Shown here in pieces: positions 11,585 through 22,850 of a stretch of DNA of 64,000 bases (its first letter is position 1; each line of letters starts with the position of its first letter). Under the pieces are notes generated by a model. The model worked only from the letters and a program-made list of their open reading frames with translations, did no database searches and was not told the DNA's origin. The position numbers were made by a program, and so were the translations under genes. This DNA comes from Atherix ibis (taxonomy: Eukaryota; Arthropoda; Insecta; Diptera; Athericidae). The stretch spans positions 45,949,667 through 46,013,666 of the forward strand of contig OY282610.1 of the NCBI GenBank assembly GCA_958298945.1. The letters are read 5' to 3'.

Positions 11585-12310
11585 AAGGACGACCTAAGGC
11601 CAGGTTGTCCAGAAGCTAGTAATCGTGCTGAATTGGTGGAAAAAGTCCGTGAAATCATTGGTATCGATGCAAATTGTACTACAAGAATGTTGGCTGAGGA
11701 ATTAAATACGAGCAAAAACATTATTTGGAGAATTTTAAGTGAAGATTTGGGTAAAAGAAGGTCTGTGCACGTTTTGTTCCACATGAATGAAATGAAAACC
11801 AAAAAATCGCTCGCGTGGAGCATTGTAAAGACATTGTTCAAACTGCTGAAAACGATCCAGACTTTCTTGATTCGATCATAACTGGTGATGAGTCATGGTG
11901 CTTTAAATATGACCCTTAAACTAAGCGTCAATCTGCTGAATGGAAGTTCAAAGGCGAGCCAAAACCAAAAAAAATTGCGATCTCAGAAGTCTCGAATCAA
12001 GACAATGTTGATTACTTTTCATGATTCGAAGGGTATTGTTCACAAGGAATTTGTTCCAGAAGCTTGAACTGTTAATGGAGAATACTATTTAGGTGTTTTA
12101 GATCGTTTGTGGAAAAGAATTGGTCGTGTTAGACCTGAATATCCAGCACCTCACGATAATGCACCACCTCGCAAGACCAAAAAAGTGAACGAATTTTTGA
12201 TGAAAAAACGGATTTCTGTCATCAACCACCCTCCGTATTCGCCTGATCTATCACCATGTGACTATTGTCTTTTTCAAAACTGAAAACCAAGATGAAAGGA
12301 GCATTTTATG
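11585..12310 (+). pseudogene. Mariner-like transposase, long-repeat element
   Basis: Reads ELVEKVREIIG, MLAEELNTSKNIIWRIL (helix-turn-helix), ITGDESWCFKYDP, GEPKPKK, GIVHKEFVPEA, TVNGEYYLGVLDRLWKRIG, HDNAPP and HPPYSPDLSPCDY, so all three catalytic aspartates are visible in pieces. Stops and several frameshifts interrupt it. The first 60 or so residues are absent, and the C-terminus ends where mariner A3 inserted. A different lineage from families A and Mos1. Confidence 0.82.
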
Positions 12311-12314
12311 ATGA

Positions 12315-13584
12315 TACGAGGGTCGTTAAATTGGAAAATGCGAGAAATTGCGCTCGTTGTGTCTGTAAAGATTTTTTTTTGTAAATATCATTATCGACAG
12401 GAAAGCTGTCAAAATTTCAGCTCGATCCATAGCGTAGGTCAATTTCTATCGTCGATTAAAGTTAACGACATTTATTTGTGCATAACAATGGAAAAAAGCG
12501 AGGTTAGGGCTGTCATCAAACATCTCCATTTGAAAGGCTTAAGCCCGAAAGAAGTCAAAGCCGAGTTGGATGCAGTTCATGGCACATCTGCACCTGTGTT
12601 TGCGACGGTTTATAATTGGGTGAATGAATTTAAACGTGGCCCTTCATCCACAAAAGATGAACATCGTTCAGGACGCCCAGTTGAGGTGTCTACTCCTGAA
12701 ATCATCGACAAAATCCACGATCTGATTTTGAACGATCGGCGAATTAAAGTGCGCGAATTAGTTGAGACTATGGGCATATCACAAGGTACAGTCGCTTCAA
12801 TTTTGCATGAAAAATTGTCTGTGAAAAAAATTTCGGCAAGATGGGTGCCGCGTTTGCTCTCAGAGGAGAATAAGCGCAATCGTGTAGTGGACTCTGAGGC
12901 TATGTGGGCACTCTTTCATCGCAATCCTGCCGAATTCCTTCGTCGATATGTCACTGTGGACGAAACCTGGATACACTACTACACTCCAGAAACGAAGAAA
13001 CAGTCATCACAGTGGATTTTCAAGGGTGAACGGGCTCCGAAGAAGGCAAAAACTTTGCCATCGGCCGGCAAGGTGATGGCCACGGTCTTTTGGGATTCGC
13101 AGGGCATCATTTTTATCGGCTACTTGGAAAAAGGAAAAACAATAACAGGAGCGTATTACGCGTCGTTATTGCAATGGTTGAGCGAGGAAATCAAAGAGAA
13201 ACGCCCCCATCTGAAGGAGAAAAAAAACCTCTTGCATCAGGAAAATGCGCGTGTGCGCACCTGCGCTGTTTCCATGAGAATGGAATTGTTGCAGCATCCC
13301 GCTTATTCACCATATTTGGCCCCGAGTGACTATTTTCTTTTCCCCAATCTGAGGAAATGGCTTGGCGGACGACGGTTCAGTTCCAACGAGGACGCCATTG
13401 CTCAAACGAATGAGTATTTTGCAGAACTTCCGAAATCGTATTTTTTGGACGGGATAAAAATTTTGGAAAAACGGTTGGGAAAGTGTATAGAGCTAAAAGC
13501 AGATTATGTTGAAAAATAAATTTTTTTTTTTAAAAAACAGTTTTTTTCCATCTTTTTCTAAGGACTTATTGAACGATCCTCGTA
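12315..13584 (+). mobile_element. Mariner family A, copy 3 (nested)
   Basis: 1.27-kb element inserted into the long-repeat mariner at TA. The left terminal repeat has lost about 13 bases (acgagggtcgttaaattgg); the right one is intact. It must be younger than its host element. Confidence 0.94.
12488..13519 (+). CDS. Mariner family A transposase (A3), open frame, catalytic Asp lost
   Basis: Uninterrupted 343-aa frame from the first ATG of the element, the start used by all family copies. Residues 1-110 form the DNA-binding part with two helix-turn-helix regions, and WVPRLLSEENKRNR lies at 119-132. The first catalytic Asp is D158 (VDETW) and the third is D281 (LAPSDY). The second is replaced: HQDN of its relatives reads HQEN (E252). 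Six residues (AKIVKL in copy 2) are also missing after VSM, leaving 28 instead of 34 residues between positions two and three. YSPDL reads YSPYL. It could still be translated and might bind terminal repeats, but I infer that it cannot catalyse transposition. The frame also runs open upstream to 12308, which is not used as a start. Confidence 0.88.
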   Translation: MEKSEVRAVIKHLHLKGLSPKEVKAELDAVHGTSAPVFATVYNWVNEFKRGPSSTKDEHRSGRPVEVSTPEIIDKIHDLILNDRRIKVRELVETMGISQGTVASILHEKLSVKKISARWVPRLLSEENKRNRVVDSEAMWALFHRNPAEFLRRYVTVDETWIHYYTPETKKQSSQWIFKGERAPKKAKTLPSAGKVMATVFWDSQGIIFIGYLEKGKTITGAYYASLLQWLSEEIKEKRPHLKEKKNLLHQENARVRTCAVSMRMELLQHPAYSPYLAPSDYFLFPNLRKWLGGRRFSSNEDAIAQTNEYFAELPKSYFLDGIKILEKRLGKCIELKADYVEK

Positions 13585-13824
13585 TCTCAGCCATTTTTGT
13601 TTTGTAACATTAGCACATTTTTTCTTTTATTGAAATGGCTGTAACTTTCACATCTGTCATCCGATTTACATGAATTTATGTGCGTTTGAAAAAGGATGAA
13701 TGTATCTTTTTAATGCTGTAAATTTTCAATAGATGGTCCTGCATGTTGTATGAATTAAATATAAAGTTATTTTTTGGAACCACCGTGTACATACTAAAAT
13801 AATCCTACTGAATGGATTTGATAC

Positions 13825-13990
13825 GCCTCAAGGAAGGATTCTCGGGCCTTTTCTGTACAACTTTATGCTGACGATATTTTCGATATCTGTTTTAAGAGTT
13901 GGCTCTTTAAAATTAAATCTAATAAATTTCTAACTAAATTATTAAAATTGTTCTTTGAAATGCAAAATTAGTTAAAATTTTATTATATTT
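13825..13990 (+). pseudogene. LINE reverse-transcriptase scrap
   Basis: The frame reads TPQGRILGPFLYN, then in another frame YADDIFDIC, with the usual intervening residues deleted. These are the PQGS and F/YADD boxes of a non-LTR reverse transcriptase. The following FKSWLFKIKSNK resembles the segment after YADD. Confidence 0.55.
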
Positions 13991-14049
13991 TTTTGGAATA
14001 AAATATCTGTCAAATAGACGCCATGAGACTTTATTTGCAAGGGTCGTTC

Positions 14050-14290
14050 CTTTTGAGGTAATATTCAATTACTTTTTACATATTTGGGACTTTAATAGGG
14101 CTAATAAGTGTTGGTTTTCAAATTCTTTAAATTGTTGGGTTCTTTTTGCATAAACACGATCTGCTGCGTAGCCCCAGAAGACAAGTTTCGACGGCGTTAA
14201 ATCGAACGATCTTGAGAGCCAAATTACATCACAAAATCGTAAAATGACTCGTCCTAAACTTGTGATGCGGCTTGTAGCGCCATCTAGTTG
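14050..14290 (-). pseudogene. DD41D-like transposase C-terminal scrap
   Basis: The complement strand reads WLSRSFDLTPSKLVFWGYAA then DRVYAKRT, matching the family pattern WPPRS-DLTPLDFFLWGY-KDRVY around the third catalytic residue. Nothing of the N-terminal domain is recognised. Confidence 0.5.
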
Positions 14291-14439
14291 GTATCATTTA
14301 TAGTCCCTCCTTCTTCATTTACAATGAAATGTGGACTTATGATACTTTGAAAACAGAATGCACATCTGACAGTTACAATTTGCAGATACAATGGCTGATC
14401 TACCAATAGAAGAAAGAGTATCATTCTTAAAATTTTAAT

Positions 14440-14640
14440 AGCGCTACTACGTTTACAGACATCAATCCCTTTTCCAAAATTTTCGAAAAGCAGTTTTGTA
14501 TAATTCTGGCTTTATTCTTAAAATGTGTGTGTACAAGAAGAAGTAAAACGGCGGTAAGCTAAATGATCTTGATGGCCAATTAACATCAACTCTTTGCAAA
14601 ATTAGATGCCCATTAAATTTGTTTTTCAATAAATTGATTT
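14440..14640 (-). pseudogene. DD41D-like transposase scrap, second piece
   Basis: The complement strand reads RVDVNWPSRSFSLPPFYFFL then YTHILRIKPE, the same region as the fragment at 14050, so two separate insertions or a local duplication. Confidence 0.5.
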
Positions 14641-16115
14641 AATTTATCAAAAGAGTGATTCGTGATATATGTTATGATTATTAAATAACTATGCTTAAAT
14701 TTTCAGATACTCAAATGCAATAAATTTTCTTATTAACATGGCAGTCTAAGTAAAAATGAACTTCGTCCAAGATGATGATTTTTAAAGCAAAGACCCGGTT
14801 TCACAGATTGAACATTTTCATAATGAATTTGAATTATTTTAATACAATTTTTAGACCAATATTGAAGATATTGTCAGAAATGGTAAATCTTTAGTTATGA
14901 ACATGTTAAAGACTGAATGACAAAAATTGTCAATATTGCCCAATTTCAAACCTATTAAAAAGAAAAGTTCTGAATAGTTAATCCTATATAAGATAAGTAA
15001 TTTAACATGTATTATTATCCAATTATGGCCTTAAATCCATTCAGAAAAAGGAACATGAGATAAATTTTATTTCGTCATCTCCAATTCAAATTCTATTTGG
15101 TTTATTTAGTTCATAGAAAAAAATCTCTTCGCATAAATTCAGAATTTTATAATTAATATAAGTTTACATCTATACTTATTATAATATTATCTGTACAAAT
15201 TTAAAACTGTGCAAACATAAATCATATCAATTTGAGATGTGGTTTAACCATGAATTTATGGCTTTCAAAAACCAAATTTTAGCAATCAGACGAGATAAAA
15301 GAAAGATTTTGTTTTTCGTTCTTGCAATTTAGATTTCGATTTAAGTCAATTCGATTCGGTCATTGAGTATCTAGCTTAGCACCAAGTTGAATATATTCAA
15401 CTTTTACGATATCTAAACAATTGTGGAACGATATCCTTTCTATTGCAAGTATTATCATTTTGAATATGCATTAATAAAAAAGAACAATTTTGTATGTATA
15501 GTATATGTGTGCATGCGTATATATGCTAGTATAAATTTCTAAAAGGATAATAATGGTACAATATTCATAGTTAAAGAAGTCACATCTTGTTATGAGTGTT
15601 TTTAAACTTGTCCACATTATTTATCCGATGAATTGTATATAATATTTTCACCCCAAGTGTTCGTTATAGCATCCATAAAACATACACTCGTACAACAGCC
15701 CTCAAAAAAACTGAGCACATTTTTACTATTTATTGTTATTACAAGTGTATAAGAGAAGAAATCATCTTTATTTATTGTAAAATTTGAACAATTTATAGCA
15801 TAAGCGATTTATGAAAATGGAATGTGTAAAAAAAAATTATGGATCAAAATTTCATTAAAAAATATTGAGATAAAAATCAAGTAAAAATATAAATAAAAGT
15901 TCTTTTTGCGAAAAGTTTCTTTTTCCCTTTAAAACTAGATTTACTTTTATATTTTTCTTTGCAAAACTGAAATTTTTAAAAAGTATTCTTAACTTTAGTT
16001 CTTTTAAAAAATGTAATATATTTTCAAGATAGATCAATATAATATTTTTTAAGTTTTAACATATTTTCCATTCTCACAAATTTTCTAGTTACATTAGTAT
16101 CAGTTGTAAGATCAT
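14641..16115. other. AT-rich non-coding DNA
   Basis: No recognised feature. Confidence 0.5.
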
Positions 16116-16117
16116 AA

Positions 16118-16262
16118 TTTTGTCTTTGCTTAGCAGATAATCGTGCAGTTTTCTAGCAATTTGGCGCGGTGCGATGCTTTCGTTCAGTAGGAGAGGTGGT
16201 CATTATGTAAATTTTGGATTGTTGTCTTTGACCAATACGGGTGTCTATCCACGATAACTTCA
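16118..16262 (+). repeat. Dispersed repeat DR-1, copy 1
   Basis: About 140 bp shared with 42245-42430 (same strand) and 49125-49275 (opposite strand), including ttgtctttgaccaatacggg and gtctatccacgat. In all three places LINE reverse-transcriptase pieces lie nearby, so it may be part of a LINE. Confidence 0.65.
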
Positions 16263-16284
16263 TTCAAAAAAAGTCCATTGTATA

Positions 16285-16612
16285 AAAGATGTAGTAGAAA
16301 AGGTATTGGGGGAAAAACGATCTTCTTAGATGTTGCTCAAGCCTTTAATGAGGTCTAATCTACAAGCTGAGAAAAATGCACCCAAAGTAAAATAGTATGA
16401 GGAACTGTTAAAATCACACTTATCAGATAGATTATTTAGAATAAAGCAAAACGCTGAATATTCTGATTTAAGAGAAGAAGAACAGGAAGTACCACATGGA
16501 AGCATTACGGAACCTATGCTATACATGCTGTTTAGAAGCGATATTCCAAAATCAGAAAATGTATCTATTGCCACGTTTGCAGACGACGTAGTGTTATTAT
16601 CTACCATGTGTA
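16285..16612 (+). pseudogene. Jockey-like LINE reverse-transcriptase fragment
   Basis: The frame reads TIFLDVAQAFNEV, LLKSHLSDRLFRIKQNAEYS, EVPHGSI, LYMLFRSDIP and ATFADDVVLLST. These are successive reverse-transcriptase boxes of a jockey-clade element, including the FADD catalytic box. A deletion lies after AFNEV, and there is one internal stop. The Mos1-like mariner at 16613 follows immediately after the FADD box, so the mariner landed in the LINE. Confidence 0.82.
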
Positions 16613-17800
16613 TAAGCTTAAATCCGCTGTTTAGTCATAGATGGCGTAAGTGAGCGTATTAAGCTACCATGTGCACGCCATATTTTTTTTTATGAGTTTG
16701 ACATCTGTCAATATTAATCAGTGCACATTGTCAGAATTTCGTACAACAACATTCATTTTTCCTTTGGTAATCATGTCTAGTTGTGAGCCAGAAAAAGCGC
16801 ATATGCGGGAAGCTCTGCTTTTCTGCTTCAATTTTAATAAATCGGCTGCCGAATCGCATCGAATGCTTATGGAGGCCTATGGTGACAGTGCTTTATCGGA
16901 AAAAATATGCCGAGATTGGTTTCGTCGGTTCAGAGACGACAATTTTGATTTGTGGGGCAAGAAGCATGAAAATCGACCTAGGAAGGTTGAAGACCATCAA
17001 TTGCAGGCCCTTTTGGACGAAGACGATACCCAATCGCAAAAAATGCTCGTGGAGCAATTGGGTGTTACCCAACCAGCCATTATCATGCGTTTGCGTGCCA
17101 TGGGGAAGATAGAAAAGATCCGAAAATGGGTGCCGCATGAATTGAACGATAGGCAGATGGGCGACGCCAAAACACATGCGAAATCTTGCTCGCCAGACAA
17201 AAAAGAAAGTCATTCCTGCATCGTATTGTGACAGGCGATGAAAAATGGATATATTTCGAGAATCCTAAGTGCAAGAAATCGTGGGTTGATCCCGGCCAAC
17301 CATCAACATTTTCCACAAGACCAAATCGCTTCGGACGGAAGACGATGCTGTGCGTTTGGTGGGATCAGCAGGGTATCCTCTACTATAAGATGTTGAAACC
17401 TGTTAAAACTGTCAATGCCTACCGCTAACAAAGATATAACAAGCTGATTTTCCTCCACGCTAACAAAGCCATCAACAAAGGCATGACAAGCTGATTTTCC
17501 TCCACGACAACGCACCATCGCACACGTCAAAAATGGTCCGAAACTGGTTGGTGCTACCCCATTCTGCTCATTCTCTAGACCTGGCCCCTAACGACGACTA
17601 CTACCTGTTTTCATCGATGGGCCACACGCTCGATGAGCAGCACTTCGATTCTTACGAAGACGTCCGAAAATGGCTTTATGAGGGGTTTCCCTTGAAAGAG
17701 AAGGAATTTTTTTGGCGTGATATCCACAAATTGCCCGAGAGATGGAAAAAATGTGTAGCAAGCGAGGGCAAGTACTTTGAATAAATTTGTTTTTGCTTTC
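16613..17800 (+). mobile_element. Mos1-like mariner, copy 1 (right end lost)
   Basis: The left terminal repeat agcttaaatccgctgttt after TA matches both ends of the copy at 26139. The right terminal repeat is missing: the sequence follows the other copy through the stop codon to about 17800, then switches to the vertumnana-like transposase at a shared tttc. Confidence 0.9.
16773..17784 (+). pseudogene. Mos1-like (mauritiana) mariner transposase, broken
   Basis: The start is the ATG at 16773 (MSSCEPEKAHMREALLFCF). It follows the Mos1 type closely: KSAAESHRMLMEAYGD, DWFRRFR, ALLDEDDTQSQ, RKWVPHELNDRQM. First Asp in TGDEKWIYFENP, then PGQPSTF, RPNRFGRKTMLCVWWDQQG, a decayed second-Asp region (LHDNAPSHT recoverable only across frames near 17495), and LAPNDDYYLF near the third. 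A short duplication (ctaacaaag...acaagctgattttcctccac) near 17425-17505 and frameshifts at about 17210 disable it. The C-terminus LPERWKKCVASEGKYFE is intact. Confidence 0.92.
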
Positions 17801-18705
17801 GGCAACGATTCTCTAAAGAAAACGGTCGTTTACCGGTGGCACGAGCGGATAAAAAGTGGTCATGAGTCAATCGAAGATGATGAACCTCGTGGCAGACCAT
17901 CGACATCGAAAACCAACGAAAACATTGATAAAGTAAAAGAAATGTTGGTCAATAACCGGAAATTAACCATCAGAGATATAGCGGAGGACTTGAACATTGC
18001 CTATGGATCCGTCCAAGACAATTTGGTTATTGATTTGGGTTTCCGTTGTGTAGCAGCAAAGTTGGTGCCAAAAGACCTCAATTTCATGCAAAAAAGAGAC
18101 CGTGTTGACGTCGCAAGAGACATGATTTGCGAGGCTGAATCCGATCCCACATTCATCAAAAGGATCATTACTGGAGACGAAACGTGGGTTTATGAGTATG
18201 ATACGCAATCCAGACATCAGGCAAGTGAATTGCGTTCACCAAATGAGCCGAGACCAAAAAAAACTACGTCGTTTTCAGTCAAAAATCATGAATTTTTGCC
18301 AGAAGGCCGGACAGTAAACAAAGAGTATTATTTGGGCGTTATGAGACGTTTGCATGAAGCAATTCGCCGAAAGAAACCAGAATTGTGGGCAGAAAACTCG
18401 TGGATTTTGCACCATGATAACGCACCGTCGCACAGTGCCATCGTTATTCGTAATTTTTTGACGAAAAATACAACAAAAACCATCCAACAACCACCGAATT
18501 CACCTGATTTGACTCTCTGTGACTTCGAGTTAAAAAACCATTACGGGGAACGCGTTTCAACCGCCGAGAGGAAGTAATGGAAAAATCACAGGAAGCACTG
18601 ATGGACATACCAAAAAGCGAATATGAAAAATGTTTCGAGGATTGGATCAAGCGCTGGAATAAGTGTGTTACAGTCGATGGGGATTACTTTGAAGGGGACA
18701 ATATA
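17799..18705 (+). pseudogene. Vertumnana-like mariner transposase, N-terminus lost
   Basis: Begins in mid-protein (NDSLKKTVVYRWHERIKSG) and continues with DIAEDLNIAYGSVQ (helix-turn-helix), ITGDETWVYEYD, HEFLPEGRTVNKEYYLGVM, LHHDNAPSHSAIV and SPDLTLCDF. About 20 residues before HEFLPEG are deleted. The frame is lost after CDF, and the end (KCFEDWIKRWNKCV...DYFEGDN) lies in another frame up to the A4 insertion. The open stretch has no ATG at its left limit, so it is a relic. The tail probably resumes after A4 at 19950. Confidence 0.88.
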
Positions 18706-19949
18706 TACGAGTGGCGTTCAATAAGTCCTTAGAAAATCCAAGAAATTGCGCTCATAGTATCGATAAAGATTTTTTTTTGTAAGTAGCATTATCGACAAGA
18801 AAGCTATTATTTCAGCTCGATCCATAGCGTAGATCAATTTCTATCGTCGATTAAAGTTAACGACATTTATTTGTGCATAACAATGGAAAAAAGCGAGTTT
18901 AGGGCTGTCATCAAACATCTCCATTTGAAAGGCTTAAGCCCGAAAGAAATCAAAGCCGAGTTGGATGCAGTTCATGGCACATCTACACCTGTGTTTGCGA
19001 TGGTTTACAATTGGGTGAATGAATTTAAACGTGGCCGTTCATTCACAAAAGATGAACATCGTTCAGGATGCCCAGTTGAGGTGTCTACTCCTGAAATCAT
19101 CGACAAAATCCACGATCTGATTTTGAACGATCGGCGAATTAAAGTGCGCGAATTAGTTGAGGCCACGGGTATATCACAAGGTACAGTCGCTTCAATTTTG
19201 CATGAAAAATTGTCTGTGAAAAAAATTTCGGCAAGATGGGTGCCGCGTTTGCTCTCAGAGGAGAATAAGCGCAATCGTGTAGTGGACTCTGAGGCTATGT
19301 TGGCACTCTTTCATCGCAATCCTGCCGAATTCCTTCGTCGATATGTCACTGTGGACGAAACCTGGATACACTACTACACTCCAGAAACGAAGACAGTCAT
19401 CACAGTGGATTTTCAAGGGTAAACGGGCTCCGAAGAAGGCAAAAACTGTGCCATCGGCCGGCAAGGTGATGGCCACGGTCTTTTGGGATTCGCAGGGCAT
19501 CATTTTTATCGACTACTTGGAAAAAGGAAAAACAATAATAGGAGCGTATTACGCTCCCATCTAAAGAAGAAAAAAATCCTCTTGCATCAGGACAATGCGC
19601 GGGTGCACACCTGCGCTGTTTCCAAGGCCAAAATTGTGGAATTGAGAATGGAATTGTTGCAGCATCCCGCTTATTCACCAGATTTGACCCCGAGTAACTA
19701 TTTTCTTTTTCCCAATCTGAAGAAATGGCTTGGCGGACGACGGTTCACTGCCAACGAGGACGTCATTGCTCAAACGGATGAGTATTTTGCAGAACTTCCG
19801 AAATCCTATTTTTTGGACGGGATAAAAATTTTGGAAAAACGGTTGGAAAAGTGTATAGAGCTAAAATGAGATTATGTTGTAAATAAAAATTTTTTTTTAA
19901 AGCAGTTTTTTTCCATCTTTTTCTAAGGACTTATTGAACGACCCTCGTA
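18706..19949 (+). mobile_element. Mariner family A, copy 4 (nested)
   Basis: Terminal repeats on both sides with TA. It is inserted into the 3' end of the vertumnana-like mariner just after its DYFEGDN codons, so it is younger than that element. 1.24 kb. Confidence 0.94.
18883..19869 (+). pseudogene. Mariner family A transposase (A4), broken
   Basis: The start is the ATG at 18883. Open through VDETWIHYYTPETK, then a 2-base loss in the agaga run near 19392 shifts frame. About 45 bases between AYYA and HLKKKK are deleted. The second Asp is present (HQDNARVH) but the third is changed: LAPSDY of relatives reads LTPSNY. TGA stops it after KCIELK. Dead. Confidence 0.92.
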
Positions 19950-22427
19950 TTTAGATGAATAAACTTGTATTTTTAATTTTCTGAATAAATCCCGGATAAT
20001 TTTCTGAATAAATTCCGGAGAAAAACTATCGTAATTTTGTTATCCTTTATTTTAGTTCACATATACTAGTTCCTTTTAAATAAGCTATTGGTAAATTTTG
20101 AGGTCTAAAATTTTGATATAAATTAATCTCAATCCTAGATTCAATGAAAATAAATTGCGCCCGAAAACTTTTTCAGAAAATTCTATCAAAAAATATTTCT
20201 TTTCACAATATTGTATTGTAATACATAAAATTCGTTTGTTTATATTTAAAGAAGACAGAAGACGCAGTTTTTATGGAATGTATTAAATTTATGTATTGTA
20301 TATTATTGAAATAAATTTCATTGTTTGAATTTATGTTCAATAGAATTTGGTAGAATTTAGAATAAGAATTTTACCAATAAAAAGAATATTTGCCTTCATG
20401 AGAAAGCACCTTAAAACAATTGATGGGCAAAGTTATACAAGGCAATTAAAGAATTTCATGAATTTATACCCTAGTTACTGAAAGCGATTATATTAAAAAT
20501 ACTATATATAAAAAGGATTATTTAGATATTGTAGACAAATATGATTGTAAGCTATAATGGAGTTGTCATAAATGTCGGCAGTATTCAAAGTGCATTTATT
20601 TTTCAAAAACATGCCTAACATAGAAATGGAAATATGCATCGTATCTGAGTTAATGCCACCAGAACAAGGACACAATCCAAAAGACATTGACCCAAATTTC
20701 AAATGGAAATCTATTCTCACCACGCATATTTGCATATAAAGTGTGTACGCACTCGTACATGACAATTTGTGCAGATGCACAATTATGCACATTTCAAGGG
20801 TGAAGACCTATCATTCAAATATGGAATAGAACATTTATCACAAAAACACAATATTTATCAGAACGATATGCAGTTGTGGATGCAAAATATATGAGCTGCT
20901 CATATACCGTGGAATATGGAATAAATACTATACATTAAGTCTACCAAACATTGGTACATACAGATATGCTATATTTATCCTAAAATAGTACAGTATTAGT
21001 AAATTATCTCTCTAATAATTGTGAGTAGTGATCTGTGTGACAATTATGGATATGTGTATAAACGTAGCAAAACTATCAGATTGAAATAAAAGCTTGAATT
21101 GTTGTCGCAATTGATACCAAAAAGAAAATAATAATAACACCAATGCACGTCCTCGTAGCTGCATTCTAATAAACTTGTTCATTGGAAATTTGTGGCATTT
21201 TAGTACCACTCAGATACCATATATACCATATAAGTGAGATTGGCATTGGCATTATGTGGGAAAATTTTGAATTCAAATTGTCCTATTATAACCAATCATC
21301 AGTCATACTTACATATACACATATCAACACAAAAGATAGTTGCACAAAAACTGCTCGTTCATGAGCATATTATGAGATTAAGTTGGCAAGTTGAAATTGT
21401 TTTAAAATTTTCAACTTTATTATTTTTCAAGTATTTCATTAAAACAATGCAAAGATTGTTACAAAATATCGAAAAAATATCTTATAAGTTAATGTACTGG
21501 AATATAATTTATGGTTACCAACATTTTATGTAGTGAACTTTAAGATCTTGCGTATCAAAATATTCTAAGGGGAATTTTTTTAAAAATATTTTTACTGATT
21601 AAAAGAAGAAAATTCTTAGAAAAATTATGCTTGGCACTATAGAGAGATTTTACTATTGTTTAATTGATATTATTATTAGCCAAACTAAAATTAATTTATA
21701 AAAAAAAAGAAAATATCAAAAAAAAATTTCAAAAATTTCCAAAATTTATGCAATTAACAAAAACATGATAACCAAACTATTTCATGTCAACCAAACGAGC
21801 TGCTTCGGAATTGCAATAAAAATTCATTCAGTAAAAATAAAAATACCAAAAATGTCAAATTTATCCGATCAAAAATATTTTAATTAAAATTTAAATTAAA
21901 TATTTAAACTAAGAAATGAAAAATTCTGAAAAGAATTAATTCGAAAATATACATAAATAGTTCAGTTCGAAAAGGATAAAAAAGCCAAGAGACATTATAT
22001 TTTTTACGTTCAAATATGAGTTTAAGTTTTGATAGAAGGGGGCTGAAACATATAAATAAGGACCTTAGAACAAGTCTTTAATAATAATTAATTTTATTTA
22101 AAAAAAATAACATGTCCTTAATAATAATTTATGTTAATTAATTTTTTTGTTGCCCTTCCAGATCCTAACTACCTATTTAACTTTTTGTTAATTAAGAAGT
22201 GCTCATCGAAAGTGATCGGACAGGAAGTAGATCAGCTGAAAAGACGTTATAGATGGGCTTGAGAATTGGTCCATTTGTTCTCTGCTTTTTTAACTTTTTC
22301 TCATTTTCACTAAATGTAATTTTTCCTCTCTTTTTCACTTTTAAAGCTATTGAACGCAAATGTGTCCATGCAACTTTTACTCTTCGTCGTGAACTATACC
22401 CTATACCCTTGTACCATACCATAACAC
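19950..22427. other. AT-rich non-coding DNA
   Basis: The first 50 or so bases may be the 3' end of the mariner interrupted by A4. Otherwise nothing recognised. Confidence 0.5.
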
Positions 22428-22850
22428 ACTGAAGTTAGGTACCTTGGACTGAACTTAGACAAATGCTTAACATGAAATTTATACGCAAGCCTTAAAAAAA
22501 ACTAAATAGACGAAAAATGCAACTACTACGACTTTTAGACAAACGTCATAAACTTACTATAGGCAGTAAAGTACTTTTCTACAATTTTCTTAACAAACCA
22601 ATATGGACTTATGGATAAAAACTCTGAGATTCTACTAAGCACTTAAATTTCCATCGAATCCAATCACTACAGTCAAAAATATTTTGCAAAATTGTCGATA
22701 ATCTATTTTATGTTCGCAATAATTATATTAATCGTGATCGAACTGTGTCTCGTTATAAAAAGTTTCATTCTCGTCTTCTCAATCATAATAATTATAAAAA
22801 GAACATATTTTTATAGATATTTACTCCCCATAAACCTTCACAATAATTAA
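22428..22850 (+). pseudogene. Jockey-like LINE, C-terminal fragment
   Basis: Reads VRYLGLNLDKCLT, then across frames LLDKRHKLTIGSKV, NKPIWTYG, LQSKIFCKIVDNLFYVRNN and RDRTVSRYKKFHSRL. It is the thumb/C-terminal part of a jockey-clade ORF2 and corresponds region by region to 39475-39860. 5' truncated as expected for LINE insertions, and frameshifted. Confidence 0.75.

Larger units (their letters stand above)
11435..13789 (+). mobile_element. Mariner with long terminal repeats, host of copy A3
   Basis: The ends are an imperfect inverted repeat of about 140 bp (11435-11580 and 13652-13789, both starting tacac and sharing catctattgaaaattt), flanked by TA. Normal mariner terminal repeats are about 30 bp. 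It contains a degenerate transposase and, nested within it, the complete mariner A3 (12315-13584). Without A3 it would be about 1.1 kb. Confidence 0.88.

Noticed and set aside
17777..18577. Intact 266-codon gene fused to the Mos1-like mariner
   Set aside because: The frame lacks an ATG at its left limit, begins in mid-transposase and ends by frameshift; it is a truncated mariner relic.
21234..21533. 99-codon open frame
   Set aside because: Random-looking composition in AT-rich DNA, no start context, no similarity recognised.
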